A DNA stretch of 34,659 bases from Chitinimonas sp. BJB300 (GTDB lineage: Bacteria > Pseudomonadota > Gammaproteobacteria > Burkholderiales > Chitinimonadaceae): contig NZ_PDZH01000044.1 in the NCBI RefSeq assembly GCF_002735695.1, forward strand, positions 1 to 34,659, in the 5' to 3' direction. Within the stretch, counting starts at the first letter, position 1, and the number at the start of each line of letters is the position of its first letter. Below the pieces are notes generated by a model. That model saw only the letters and a list, made by a program, of their open reading frames with translations. It did no database searches and had not been told where the DNA came from. Below, piece after piece: positions 8,116 through 15,998 of the stretch. Both the position numbers and the translations under genes were made by a program.

Positions 8116-9762
8116 TCATACCCCTGTGGCTGCAACTGGTGTAAGGCATTCACTGGGCATGATCACCTTGTTACGGCCTGCGCGTTTGGCTTCATAAAGC
8201 GCCTCATCTGCGGCTTTTACTAACGCTTCGCTATTGGTGATATCGGGGTAGCACGCAATGCCGCAAGAGAATGTCGTGTGGAACCAGGTGTCGTTGAAGG
8301 GATGTTTGATTTGGCTGAAATCACGCCGGATGCGGTCGAGTACCTGGTAGGCCTGTGTGCCATTGGTATTGGGGAGCCCAACCATGAATTCCTCCCCCCC
8401 ATAGCGCCCAACGATATCGGACTTTCTCAACCGTTGCTTCAATAGCCAGGCAAGGCTGCGGATGATCTGGTCGCCAACCGGGTGCCCATACGTATCGTTT
8501 ACCTTTTTGAAATGGTCGATATCAATCATCGCTACCGAAAGCGATTCTTGTTGATCGGCAGAACTATTGTTGATCGCGGCGTCGAGGCGTTGTTTGGAAC
8601 TGGTGTGGTTCAACAGACCGGTCAGACTGTCATGGAACATGGATCGGCGTAAGGCGCGGTAGCGTTCGATCTTGCTCCTGACAATGGCGTTGAGAATGAC
8701 CGGATTGAAGGGTTTGGTCAGAAAATGGTCGCCACCCAGGCGCAACGCATCGATTTGCAACGCCACGTCTGTTTCGCCCGACAGATAGACGATCGGGATC
8801 GAAAGGAATTCACTGTGTTGCCGGATGACCCGTGCCGCTTCGACGCCGGTGCAGCCCGGCATGTACATGTCCATTAGAATCAGGTCGGGCTGGTATCGCT
8901 TGAGTGAAGTCAGCACATCACTTGGGTTGGCGATGGCAAAGCTTTCAACGCTGCTTTCATTGAGGCTGCGGACGATCAGTTTGGTCGCGGTAAGCGAATC
9001 CTCCACTACCAATACCCGGTAAGGCGCTTCTTCTTCACTATCATTCAGCTCTAGAATCTTCGCCATTACGGTGGGTAATGGTGTGGCTTGCGGAAGGCAG
9101 AAATCGCAACCAGCCGACAGCGCGGTTTGCAAGCTGTCGAAATCAGGTGTGATACCCAGTCCAATCAATTTGCCAGCGGCAAAACGTTGGCGCAGTGACC
9201 GGATGCGCTCGGCCCAGACAGTATCTTCCAGCCCGGCTATCTCGAACAGCACCACGATGGCTTCTTCATCTCCCTCGCTGGATATTTCCCACTTGCCTTG
9301 TTCGACGACGATGCCGAAATAGCGTAGTTGCTGCATCAGATCTTGCCACTTGGCAGATTGTTCGCCGAAGAACCAGATGCGACGGCTCGGTGACACGCTT
9401 TTACCTACGGTTGCCTGGGCTTCAGCGCCGGCGCGGCGCTCGGGCTTGGGTTGGGCGTTGCGCTCGATATAGCTATCCATACGGGAGAGCAGGCTATCGA
9501 GGCGGCTATCAAGGTCGTTCATCAACTCGGGGGTAATTGGATGGCTGGTTTCATCGCCAAACAGGTTCAATGTCTGTTGCTCCAGGTCTCGGGCGACTTG
9601 GTGCAGGCCGGATAACGCTTTGGCGTCAAGGAAACCGGCGAAGCTGGAGACGGAGATGGCGAATTCGACGAACTGCTCAAAACGCATTGAACCTTGGTAA
9701 GCGTGCCAATTGGCGCGCAAAGCCTCGGATTTTTTATGCAATTCGACGGGTGGACAGGACAT
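8116..9762 (-). CDS. Response regulator diguanylate cyclase (pseudo-receiver, receiver, GGDEF)
   Basis: This cytoplasmic enzyme should make cyclic di-GMP from two GTP under control of phosphorylation. In the 548-residue protein, residues 1-120 are helical with no known domain. Residues about 125-240 look like a degenerate receiver fold (RRIWFFGEQS, then VVLFEI where an Asp is expected). Residues 248-365 form a true receiver with Asp255, phosphoacceptor Asp298 (LILMDMYMP) and Lys350 (LTKPF). Residues 378-540 are a GGDEF domain with GGEEF at 455-459 and an RKSD inhibitory site at 446-449. The layout parallels PleD (REC-REC-GGDEF). The ATG at 9762 has AGGA eight bases upstream. It may be co-transcribed with the mutase gene downstream. 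No sensor kinase is near. Confidence 0.93.
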   Translation of the reverse strand: MSCPPVELHKKSEALRANWHAYQGSMRFEQFVEFAISVSSFAGFLDAKALSGLHQVARDLEQQTLNLFGDETSHPITPELMNDLDSRLDSLLSRMDSYIERNAQPKPERRAGAEAQATVGKSVSPSRRIWFFGEQSAKWQDLMQQLRYFGIVVEQGKWEISSEGDEEAIVVLFEIAGLEDTVWAERIRSLRQRFAAGKLIGLGITPDFDSLQTALSAGCDFCLPQATPLPTVMAKILELNDSEEEAPYRVLVVEDSLTATKLIVRSLNESSVESFAIANPSDVLTSLKRYQPDLILMDMYMPGCTGVEAARVIRQHSEFLSIPIVYLSGETDVALQIDALRLGGDHFLTKPFNPVILNAIVRSKIERYRALRRSMFHDSLTGLLNHTSSKQRLDAAINNSSADQQESLSVAMIDIDHFKKVNDTYGHPVGDQIIRSLAWLLKQRLRKSDIVGRYGGEEFMVGLPNTNGTQAYQVLDRIRRDFSQIKHPFNDTWFHTTFSCGIACYPDITNSEALVKAADEALYEAKRAGRNKVIMPSECLTPVAATGV

Positions 9763-9940
9763 TCAACATATCCTATTGCGGAGTGACAATAGCTTAATCA
9801 GGCCTTTACTAACTTGCTGACGCTCTACCCTTTAATGGGGTTCGTGTGTTGCTCGAAAGCCCCATGAGAAGCTCGCAGCATCAGAGACTTGAGCGTAAGG
9901 TCAGGTCTCTGCGCTGTGCTTCTCTTGCTGGTGGCTCGTG

Positions 9941-9961
9941 AACAGGTTCCTGGAACCTGTT
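9941..9961. repeat. Perfect 21-bp palindrome
   Basis: AACAGGTTCC, one T, then GGAACCTGTT: ten-base arms around a single central base. There is no adjacent T-tract, so it is not an obvious terminator. The half-sequence GAACAGGTTCC recurs near 11201 and AACCTGTT near 10117. It could be an operator about 180 bp upstream of the cyclase start or part of a neighbouring repeat. Confidence 0.6.
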
Positions 9962-9970
9962 GACTGCCTT

Positions 9971-10112
9971 AGAACTTGTCTAAAGTCTGCTGCCCGTCGG
10001 TAATATGGCGTTGAAAACACCCTCGATTGCTCATTTACCCTATGTAAACTCCGCTTCCTCGGTTGTTTCCGCCTTATCGTGCCTATAGCTCGCATGACTT
10101 TAGATAGGTTCT
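9971..10112. repeat. Dispersed structured repeat, copy A
   Basis: This 142-bp element is bounded by imperfect inverted ends: AGAACTTGTCTAAAGTC at 9971-9987 and its reverse complement, with two mismatches, at 10096-10112. Its core, 10007-10101, begins GGCGTTGAAAAC and includes GCTCATTTACC, CTCCGCTTCCTC and TAGCTCGC. The same blocks in the same order occur at 17465-17559. Internal short inverted pairs (TTTAC/GTAAA) suggest a folded RNA or DNA cruciform. It encodes no protein. Confidence 0.75.
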
Positions 10113-10208
10113 CAAAACCTGTTTACGATCTTACTGTGTAGCCGTGATCAGGACTCAGGGGCTGTTGATTTCCGGGGGGACCACTCACCAGAAACTTTGG
10201 TCCAGTGC

Positions 10209-11033
10209 TCAGATGCCACGCAGCAGCTCATTGATACCCACCTTGCCTCGCGTTTTGGCATCGACCTTCTTGACGATCACAGCGCAATACAGGCTGTATT
10301 TGCCATCGGCGCTGGGCAAATTGCCACTCACCACCACCGACCCGGCAGGTACGCGGCCATAGCTGACTTCGGCAGTTTCCCGATCGTAAATCTTGGTACT
10401 CTGTCCAATATAGACGCCCATCGAAATCACTGAGCCTTCTTCCACAATCACGCCCTCTACAATTTCAGAGCGTGCGCCGATGAAGCAGTTGTCTTCAATG
10501 ATGGTAGGTGAGGCCTGCAAGGGTTCTAGGACACCGCCAATGCCTACGCCACCTGACAAGTGGACATTCTTGCCGATTTGCGCGCAGGAGCCGACAGTAG
10601 CCCAGGTGTCTACCATCGTGCCTTCATCCACGTAAGCGCCGATATTGACGTAGGATGGCATCAGTACGGCGTTCTTACCGATATAGCTGCCGCGACGCGC
10701 CATGGCAGGCGGTACGACGCGGAAGCCGGCTTTGCGGAAGTCTTCAGCGCCCCAACCGGCGAACTTGCTGTCCACCTTATCGAAGAAGTTGGTTTCGCCG
10801 CCTTCCATCACACGGTTGTCATTGGCGCGGAAAGACAGCAAAACAGCTTTCTTGAGCCATTCGTTGACAACCCATTTACCGTCCTGCTTTTCAGCTACCC
10901 GCAAGTTGCCTCGGTCCAGCTCGAGAATGACCTGATCGATGGCGGTACGAAGTTCTGGCGCAATGCTGGTTGGGGAAATCTCGGTACGGTTCTCGAAAGC
11001 GGTTTCAATGGTGGTTTGCAGATGATGGGTCAT
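10209..11033 (-). CDS. dapD: Tetrahydrodipicolinate N-succinyltransferase
   Basis: DapD transfers succinyl from succinyl-CoA to tetrahydrodipicolinate in the succinylase branch of lysine and meso-diaminopimelate synthesis. The 274-residue protein matches the family length. The N-terminal helical domain ([15 protein letters not shown]) is followed by an acceptor-binding segment ([25 protein letters not shown]). A left-handed beta-helix of hexapeptide repeats spans about residues 105-235 ([31 protein letters not shown]). The C-terminus is typical ([13 protein letters not shown]). The ATG at 11033 is the only sensible start. It is a stand-alone gene here; the reverse-strand promoter probably lies near an inverted repeat at 11061-11088. 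Confidence 0.97.
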   Translation of the reverse strand: MTHHLQTTIETAFENRTEISPTSIAPELRTAIDQVILELDRGNLRVAEKQDGKWVVNEWLKKAVLLSFRANDNRVMEGGETNFFDKVDSKFAGWGAEDFRKAGFRVVPPAMARRGSYIGKNAVLMPSYVNIGAYVDEGTMVDTWATVGSCAQIGKNVHLSGGVGIGGVLEPLQASPTIIEDNCFIGARSEIVEGVIVEEGSVISMGVYIGQSTKIYDRETAEVSYGRVPAGSVVVSGNLPSADGKYSLYCAVIVKKVDAKTRGKVGINELLRGI

Positions 11034-11060
11034 GGCTTGGTGCTCGTCGTGGTTATGCTT

Positions 11061-11088
11061 GCAACCTGTCTATGATCTACAAGGTTGC
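11061..11088. promoter_or_regulatory. Inverted repeat upstream of dapD
   Basis: GCAACCT at 11061-11067 and AGGTTGC at 11082-11088 form perfect seven-base arms with a 14-base spacer, about 30 bp upstream of the dapD start. It could be an operator or a leader hairpin. A similar GGCAACTT/AAGTTGCC pair precedes tatD. Confidence 0.4.
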
Positions 11089-11179
11089 CTTATTGGGGGA
11101 TGGGGGCAATCAACAATAGATTGCATGCAGTTTCTTTTAGTTCGCTATCTGGACGGAAGTTAGAACGTTGGGGTGACAA

Positions 11180-11446
11180 ATGGCGTATCGCCAAGACGGT
11201 GAACAGGTTCCGAAACTAACTTTGACGTTGGTCGGCCAAGCATTTCAGTGTTGGAACGGACAGCAAAGCGAGTTGTCTAGCGTGATTCAGATAAGCAGAT
11301 TCACCAACAACGAGAAGGCGCTCGATTATAAGGAGCTTTGCCATCAGGCAAAACAAAGCCTGCGACTTGAACATAGTCCCGTTAAAATGAGAGCACTCTC
11401 CGGGCTCTCCCTGGGCGTTTGTTGGCGCGTGCTCACGTACCGTTGA
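11180..11446 (+). CDS. Doubtful small open reading frame
   Basis: An 88-residue frame opens at ATG 11180 with a GGGGTG run nine bases upstream. The product is mixed in composition, with no signal peptide, membrane segment or recognisable motif (LTLTLVGQAFQCWNG, KALDYKELCHQAKQSL). Codon use differs from neighbouring genes, with more AT-rich and rare codons such as AGA and ATA. It could be a recently acquired small gene, a decayed gene or chance. I lean toward non-coding. Confidence 0.2.
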   Translation: MAYRQDGEQVPKLTLTLVGQAFQCWNGQQSELSSVIQISRFTNNEKALDYKELCHQAKQSLRLEHSPVKMRALSGLSLGVCWRVLTYR

Positions 11447-11525
11447 TAACGCCTGACGCTACGATGCGCAGGGCCCGTTCCCTATTCGCAGCCTGGACAT
11501 CCAGGCAATGGCAGAAACAAGGTCG

Positions 11526-11915
11526 ATGTCTACACTATCCCGAAAATTTTCCCAGATTCTGAGTCCAATGTTGTTGGGTTGCATTTTGTTCGTTCCTGCT
11601 TTGGCCGATGAAGTCGTACCAAATAGTCAGCCAAATGCGCCCATCCGCTCCACAATTGATAACCCATTGCCCGGCGATGTGCCAGGTACTGCCGAACCCG
11701 TTGGCAGCCCGAAGCGGACCGCAGTGACCACCAGAAAATCGCGTAGCGAAGCCAAGTTCCGTAAGCGGGATGTAAACAAGCGTCAGGCTGGTAAGCGTTC
11801 TTCTGGCAAGGTAACGCAGCGCAAGGGTTTGTTCGATAAGTCTGTTGCTGGTAAGCATAAATCGACAGGCAGCAAAGAAAAATCGAAAAAGCCGCTAAAG
11901 AAGCGCAAGAAATAG
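11526..11915 (+). CDS. Secreted protein with a Lys-rich basic tail
   Basis: The 129-residue protein has a signal peptide of about 28 residues (basic start, hydrophobic run, predicted cleavage after PALA before DEV). The mature part starts with a Pro/Asn-rich linker and then becomes very basic, with repeated Lys/Arg clusters (SGKVTQRKG, KSKKPLKKRKK at the C-terminus). Low complexity and histone-H1-like composition suggest binding of an anionic partner such as nucleic acid, lipopolysaccharide or a surface polymer, but the function is unknown. A second ATG at 11508 would add six residues; the one at 11526 has AGG close upstream. No homologous family is recognised. Confidence 0.65.
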   Translation: MSTLSRKFSQILSPMLLGCILFVPALADEVVPNSQPNAPIRSTIDNPLPGDVPGTAEPVGSPKRTAVTTRKSRSEAKFRKRDVNKRQAGKRSSGKVTQRKGLFDKSVAGKHKSTGSKEKSKKPLKKRKK

Positions 11916-11975
11916 CCGATAAGTGTCAGGCTTGCTCCAGTTTGGAGGGGCGGCTTTTGTCGTGAAAGGAATCAC

Positions 11976-12167
11976 ATGGACGTTTCCAGCATTGCAAGTG
12001 CAGCTTCAAACAATGCGGCAGCCCAAACGCAGGCTACCGCTTCTGTACTGATGCTGCGTAAGGCCTTGGATATCCAGTCGCAGAACGCCATGACCTTGCT
12101 ACAAGCCCTGCCGCAGCCGAGCAGCAATCCACCTCATTTGGGCAATGTGATTGATGTTCGTGTCTAA
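11976..12167 (+). CDS. YjfB family putative motility protein
   Basis: This 63-residue protein matches the small YjfB family, named after a Bacillus protein and annotated as a putative motility protein. It starts MDVSSIASAASNNAAAQTQA and has the family's central QTQATASVLMLRKALDIQSQ helix and a C-terminal Pro/Asn-rich tail. It has no signal peptide. A strong GAAAGGAA Shine-Dalgarno precedes the ATG. It lies 60 bp after the Lys-rich protein gene and is closed by a strong terminator. The biochemical role is not established. Confidence 0.8.
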   Translation: MDVSSIASAASNNAAAQTQATASVLMLRKALDIQSQNAMTLLQALPQPSSNPPHLGNVIDVRV

Positions 12168-12187
12168 GCGGGCTTGACCAGCCACTG

Positions 12188-12213
12188 ACGCCGCTCAACG
12201 GAGCGGCGTTTTT
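12188..12213 (+). terminator. Intrinsic terminator after the YjfB-like gene
   Basis: ACGCCGCTC and GAGCGGCGT form a perfect nine-base stem around AACG, followed by five T residues. Confidence 0.92.
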
Positions 12214-12283
12214 CATGGTAGCGCGTTCATGGCGCCCACTCCGTCAGGCTAAGCTGAGTCATCTGCTGGGGCCTGCGCCGCCC

Positions 12284-14350
12284 ATGCTAGAATCCGCCAG
12301 TTTTTCTATCTCTCTGGCCGCCACTTTGACCACGCTAGCCGATGTATTTTCTGAAGGTGGCCTGTTCGCCCAAGCCATGCCTGGCTATCGGCCCCGCGCC
12401 CAGCAGGTCGAGATGGCGGAGGCTGTCGAACGCGCCATCCGCGACAAAAAACCTCTGATTGCGGAGGCAGGTACAGGCACGGGTAAAACCTATGCATATC
12501 TGGTGCCGGCGCTGCTGTCTGGCGGCAAGGTGATCGTATCGACAGGCACCAAAACCCTGCAAGATCAACTGTTTCATCGAGATTTACCCAAGGTGCGTGT
12601 GGCATTGAAGGTGCCGGTGACTACGGCTTTGCTCAAAGGGCGTAGCAATTATGTATGCCGTTACCACCTAGAGCGTGCCACGCATGAAGGGCGCTTTGCG
12701 CGTAAAGAAGATGTCGCTCAGTTGCATGCCATCGTGCGCTTTGCAGCGACGTCGGCCGACGGTGATAAGTCTGGCTGCGCAGCCGTGCCTGAGTCTTCGC
12801 CGGTCTGGCAGCAGGCAATTTCCACCCGTGAGAATTGCCTGGGCTCGGAATGTCCCTACCACCAGGACTGTTTCGTCCTGCAAGCGCGTCGTCAGGCATT
12901 GGATGCCGACGTGGTAGTGGTTAATCATCACCTGTTTTTTGCGGATGTCTGGCTTAAGGACGAAGGTGCTGGCGAACTACTGCCACGCTGTAATACCATC
13001 ATTTTTGATGAAGCCCATCAGTTGCCCGAGGTGGCGAGTCTGTTCTTTGGTGAGACGGTCTCTTCAGGCACCTTGCTCGAATTAGCGCGCGATAGCCGTG
13101 CTGAGGCATTGTCGGCTGCCAAGGACTTTGTTCACTTACCCGCGGCTGCTTTGGCGCTCGATAAAGCAATACGTGATCTACGTCTTGTGTTTGGTCAGGA
13201 GACATTGCGTGCACCACGGCATGCCCTGACTGAAAAGCGGGAATTTCATACTGCATTGGCAATAATGGAATCGGCTTTGAGTGATTTGGCCGATCGTTTA
13301 GCCCAGCAAGCCGAGCGTTCCGAGGGGCTGGAGAACTGCCGCCGTCGTGCCGAGGAACAGTTAGCCACGCTTTGTATGTGGATCAACGGTGCTGCAAGCG
13401 CGCCAAACCAAGAATCGTCTGAAGGCGCTGACACGGATTCGGCAAAGCCGCCACGGTCTAAAGACCCGTTCGATGATGCTGTCTTTTGGCTGGAAGTGTC
13501 GCCACAGGGGTTTCAGCTGAATGCCACGCCGCTTGATATCGCCCGCTTGTTTGCTCGGCAGATGAATGAAGAGCGTGCCTGGGTCTTTACTTCGGCCACG
13601 TTGGCCATGGATGGTAACTTCAAGCATTACGCGCATGAAATGGGCCTGTGGGATGCCGAGCAGGCGGCCTGGGAGTCGCCGTTTGCTTATAAACAGCAGG
13701 CGGTGCTCTATGTACCGCAAGGCCTGCCGGACCCCAATAGCCGCGAATACACAGCCCAGGTAGTGGAAGCCACCCTGCCATTGTTGCAACTCTCGCAAGG
13801 CCGGGCGTTTTTACTGTTTACCAGCCTGCGCGCTATGCGCGAGGCCTATGATTTGATTCAAGCCCGCTTGCCTGTCTTGGGCTTGTCCTACCCTTTGTTG
13901 CTACAGGGCGAAGGCACTCGTACCGAACTGTTGGAGCGATTCCGCACCCTGCCCAATGCAGTACTGATTGCGAGTCAGACCTTTTGGGAAGGGATCGATG
14001 TAAAAGGCGAGCAACTACAATTGGTAGTTATCGATAAATTGCCTTTTGCCGCACCGGACGACCCAGTCCTGGCGGCCCGTATCGACAAGATCAACAAAGC
14101 AGGCCGCAATGCGTTTATGGAATACCAATTGCCGCGTGCAGCGATTACGTTGAAGCAGGGCGCTGGCCGCTTGATTCGTGACGAAGCGGACCGTGGGGTC
14201 CTGATGATTGCTGACCCCCGTCTTGTCGAAAAACCCTATGGCAAAGCGATCTGGAAAGCGCTGCCGCCCATGCGCCGCACCCGCGAGCTTGCTATTGTCG
14301 AACAATTCTTTCGTACCGTTGACCATGGCCAAACGCCGAATAAAAACTAA
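12284..14350 (+). CDS. DinG/YoaA-family ATP-dependent DNA helicase
   Basis: This is an XPD-like superfamily 2 helicase with a 5'-3' unwinding role in DNA repair or replication. The product is up to 688 residues. Numbering from ATG 12284, Walker A AGTGTGKT is at 62-69. Four cysteines at 125, 185, 190 and 196 should bind a [4Fe-4S] cluster. The Walker B box is DEAH at 242-245. C-terminal helicase motifs include FTSATL, FWEGIDVKGEQL and QGAGRLIRDEADRG. The composition fits YoaA more than DinG. A TTG at 12326 may be the true start: it gives MTTLADVFSEGG, matching YoaA N-termini, and a TAGAAT -10-like hexamer lies at 12288-12293. Its 3' end overlaps mltG by 26 bp. Confidence 0.9.
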   Translation: MLESASFSISLAATLTTLADVFSEGGLFAQAMPGYRPRAQQVEMAEAVERAIRDKKPLIAEAGTGTGKTYAYLVPALLSGGKVIVSTGTKTLQDQLFHRDLPKVRVALKVPVTTALLKGRSNYVCRYHLERATHEGRFARKEDVAQLHAIVRFAATSADGDKSGCAAVPESSPVWQQAISTRENCLGSECPYHQDCFVLQARRQALDADVVVVNHHLFFADVWLKDEGAGELLPRCNTIIFDEAHQLPEVASLFFGETVSSGTLLELARDSRAEALSAAKDFVHLPAAALALDKAIRDLRLVFGQETLRAPRHALTEKREFHTALAIMESALSDLADRLAQQAERSEGLENCRRRAEEQLATLCMWINGAASAPNQESSEGADTDSAKPPRSKDPFDDAVFWLEVSPQGFQLNATPLDIARLFARQMNEERAWVFTSATLAMDGNFKHYAHEMGLWDAEQAAWESPFAYKQQAVLYVPQGLPDPNSREYTAQVVEATLPLLQLSQGRAFLLFTSLRAMREAYDLIQARLPVLGLSYPLLLQGEGTRTELLERFRTLPNAVLIASQTFWEGIDVKGEQLQLVVIDKLPFAAPDDPVLAARIDKINKAGRNAFMEYQLPRAAITLKQGAGRLIRDEADRGVLMIADPRLVEKPYGKAIWKALPPMRRTRELAIVEQFFRTVDHGQTPNKN

Positions 14351-15368
14351 ATCACACCGGCAATACGAGGCAGGCCGTATTCTGGGCCAGTTCCTACTGA
14401 TCGTCTTCGTGTTGGTTGCCGCGTTGGCAGCCTATGTCGGGCGCTATCTGACCACGCCGTTTCCATTGGATAACGCACCGCGCGCGTTTGTGCTGGAGCG
14501 CGGCACCACTATGCGCATGGCAGCTAACCAGCTGGCAGCCGACGGGTTGGTCACTGAGCCATGGTTATTCTCGCTGGTTGCGCGGTTCAATGGTGCTGCA
14601 CCGCGTATCAAGGCCGGCAGCTACGAGTTGAACGAAGCAGTGACACCGCTTCAACTATTGGCAAAGTTGACCGATGGTGATGTCACCAGCGCCACGCTGA
14701 CCTTGGTTGAGGGTTGGACCTGGCGTCAGGTCAAGGCCGCCCTGGCTCGTCACCCGGACTTGCGGCATGACACCCAGCATCTTGGCGATGCTGAACTGTT
14801 AACCAAATTGGGTGTATCGGGTAGCAGCGTGGAAGGGTTGCTATTTCCCGATACCTACCACTTTGCCAAACAAAGTTCCGACATACAGGTGCTCAAGCGT
14901 GCACAGGAAGCCATGCAAAAGCAGTTGGCCGCAGCTTGGGAAGCGCGTGCAGCCAATCTGCCGCTAAGCCAGCCGTACGAGGCATTGATTCTGGCGTCGA
15001 TCATCGAGAAGGAAACAGGCGCAGCCAAGGACAGAGCCATGATCGCCTCGGTATTTCATAACCGCCTGCGCATAGGCATGCGCCTGCAGACCGACCCCAC
15101 CGTTATCTATGGCTTGGGCGAGGCGTTTGATGGCAACCTGCGCAAGCTGCATCTGGAAACCGACTCGCCTTATAACAGTTATACCCGTAGTGGCTTGCCG
15201 CCAACGCCTATCGCCATGCCGGGTATGGCTTCGCTATTGGCTGCGACCAATCCGGCTCAGTCAAAGGCGCTGTACTTTGTCGCCAAGGGAGATGGCAGCT
15301 CGTATTTCTCGACGAGTTTGGCAGAACATAACCAGGCGGTGCGCCGCTATTTACTGGGAGCCAAGTGA
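14325..15368 (+). CDS. mltG: Endolytic murein transglycosylase MltG
   Basis: MltG cleaves nascent peptidoglycan glycan strands within the chain and so sets strand length at the inner membrane. The 347-residue protein has a basic N-terminus, one membrane anchor at about residues 22-42 (FLLIVFVLVAALAAYVG) and a LysM-like segment. The YceG catalytic domain follows, with EGLLFPDTYHF, the active-site glutamate in ASIIEKETG (Glu228), then VFHNRLRIGMRLQTDPTVIYG and GLPPTPIAMPG. The ATG at 14325 is chosen because the mature homologous N-terminus begins there, although it overlaps the helicase gene. It abuts tmk with no intervening bases. Confidence 0.95.
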   Translation: MAKRRIKTKSHRQYEAGRILGQFLLIVFVLVAALAAYVGRYLTTPFPLDNAPRAFVLERGTTMRMAANQLAADGLVTEPWLFSLVARFNGAAPRIKAGSYELNEAVTPLQLLAKLTDGDVTSATLTLVEGWTWRQVKAALARHPDLRHDTQHLGDAELLTKLGVSGSSVEGLLFPDTYHFAKQSSDIQVLKRAQEAMQKQLAAAWEARAANLPLSQPYEALILASIIEKETGAAKDRAMIASVFHNRLRIGMRLQTDPTVIYGLGEAFDGNLRKLHLETDSPYNSYTRSGLPPTPIAMPGMASLLAATNPAQSKALYFVAKGDGSSYFSTSLAEHNQAVRRYLLGAK

Positions 15369-15998
15369 ATGGCGCGTGGGAAATTCATTTCGCTTGAGGG
15401 CCTCGACGGTGCAGGGAAAAGCACGCATCTGGCGTGGCTGACTGCGTTACTCACGCAACGTGGCATCGACCATATTGTCAGCCGTGAACCGGGCGGCACA
15501 CCGTTGGGCGAAAAGTTGCGTACGTTGTTGCTTAACGACGAGATGGACCTTGAGACGGAAGCGCTGCTGATGTTTGCTGTCCGGCGAGAACACTTGGCCC
15601 ACTTGATTGAGCCTGCACTGGCTGCGGGCCGTTGGGTAGTGTGTGATCGCTTTACCGATGCGACGTACGCGTATCAGGTAGGAGGACGTGGCTTGGCAGT
15701 GGAGAAGTTTGCTGTGCTGGAACAATGGGTGCAGGGCAGGCAAGATGGTTTGCTGCAACCGGACCTGACCTTGTTATTCGATGTGCCACTTGAAGTAAGC
15801 CGCGCCCGCCTTGCCGGTGGCCGTGTGCTGGACCGTTTTGAGCGTGAGCAGGACGCTTTTTTTGAACGGGTGCGCCATGCTTACCATGTACGCGCTTCTT
15901 CATCCGCCGGCCGCATCAAGGTGATTGATGCGACAAGAACACTGGATTTCATCCAGGATGAGTTGGCGCAAATTTTCGCTAAGCTGGAGCAAGGTTGA
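15369..15998 (+). CDS. tmk: Thymidylate kinase
   Basis: Tmk phosphorylates dTMP to dTDP, an essential step for DNA synthesis. The 209-residue protein has the P-loop GLDGAGKST starting at residue 11, the [10 protein letters not shown] loop, the [13 protein letters not shown] motif with Asp-Arg contacting dTMP, and a short lid region ([14 protein letters not shown]). The length is typical. The ATG directly follows the mltG stop, and its TGA overlaps the holB ATG, so the four genes mltG-tmk-holB-pilZ form one operon. Confidence 0.96.
   Translation: MARGKFISLEGLDGAGKSTHLAWLTALLTQRGIDHIVSREPGGTPLGEKLRTLLLNDEMDLETEALLMFAVRREHLAHLIEPALAAGRWVVCDRFTDATYAYQVGGRGLAVEKFAVLEQWVQGRQDGLLQPDLTLLFDVPLEVSRARLAGGRVLDRFEREQDAFFERVRHAYHVRASSSAGRIKVIDATRTLDFIQDELAQIFAKLEQG

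Larger units (their letters stand above)
9763..10208. other. Intergenic region between dapD and the cyclase gene
   Basis: The 446-bp gap holds a palindrome (9941-9961) and one copy of a structured dispersed repeat (9971-10112), and no convincing open reading frame. Near 9888-9922 there is a weaker inverted pair, CAGAGAC and GTCTCTG. It probably also contains the promoter of the cyclase gene on the minus strand, but I see no clear -35/-10 pair. Confidence 0.6.
11034..11525. other. Intergenic region upstream of dapD
   Basis: About 490 bp separates the dapD start from the next convincing gene, on the opposite strand. It contains one inverted repeat close to dapD and one weak open reading frame (11180-11446). 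Otherwise I see no RNA gene, repeat or terminator. Confidence 0.5.
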
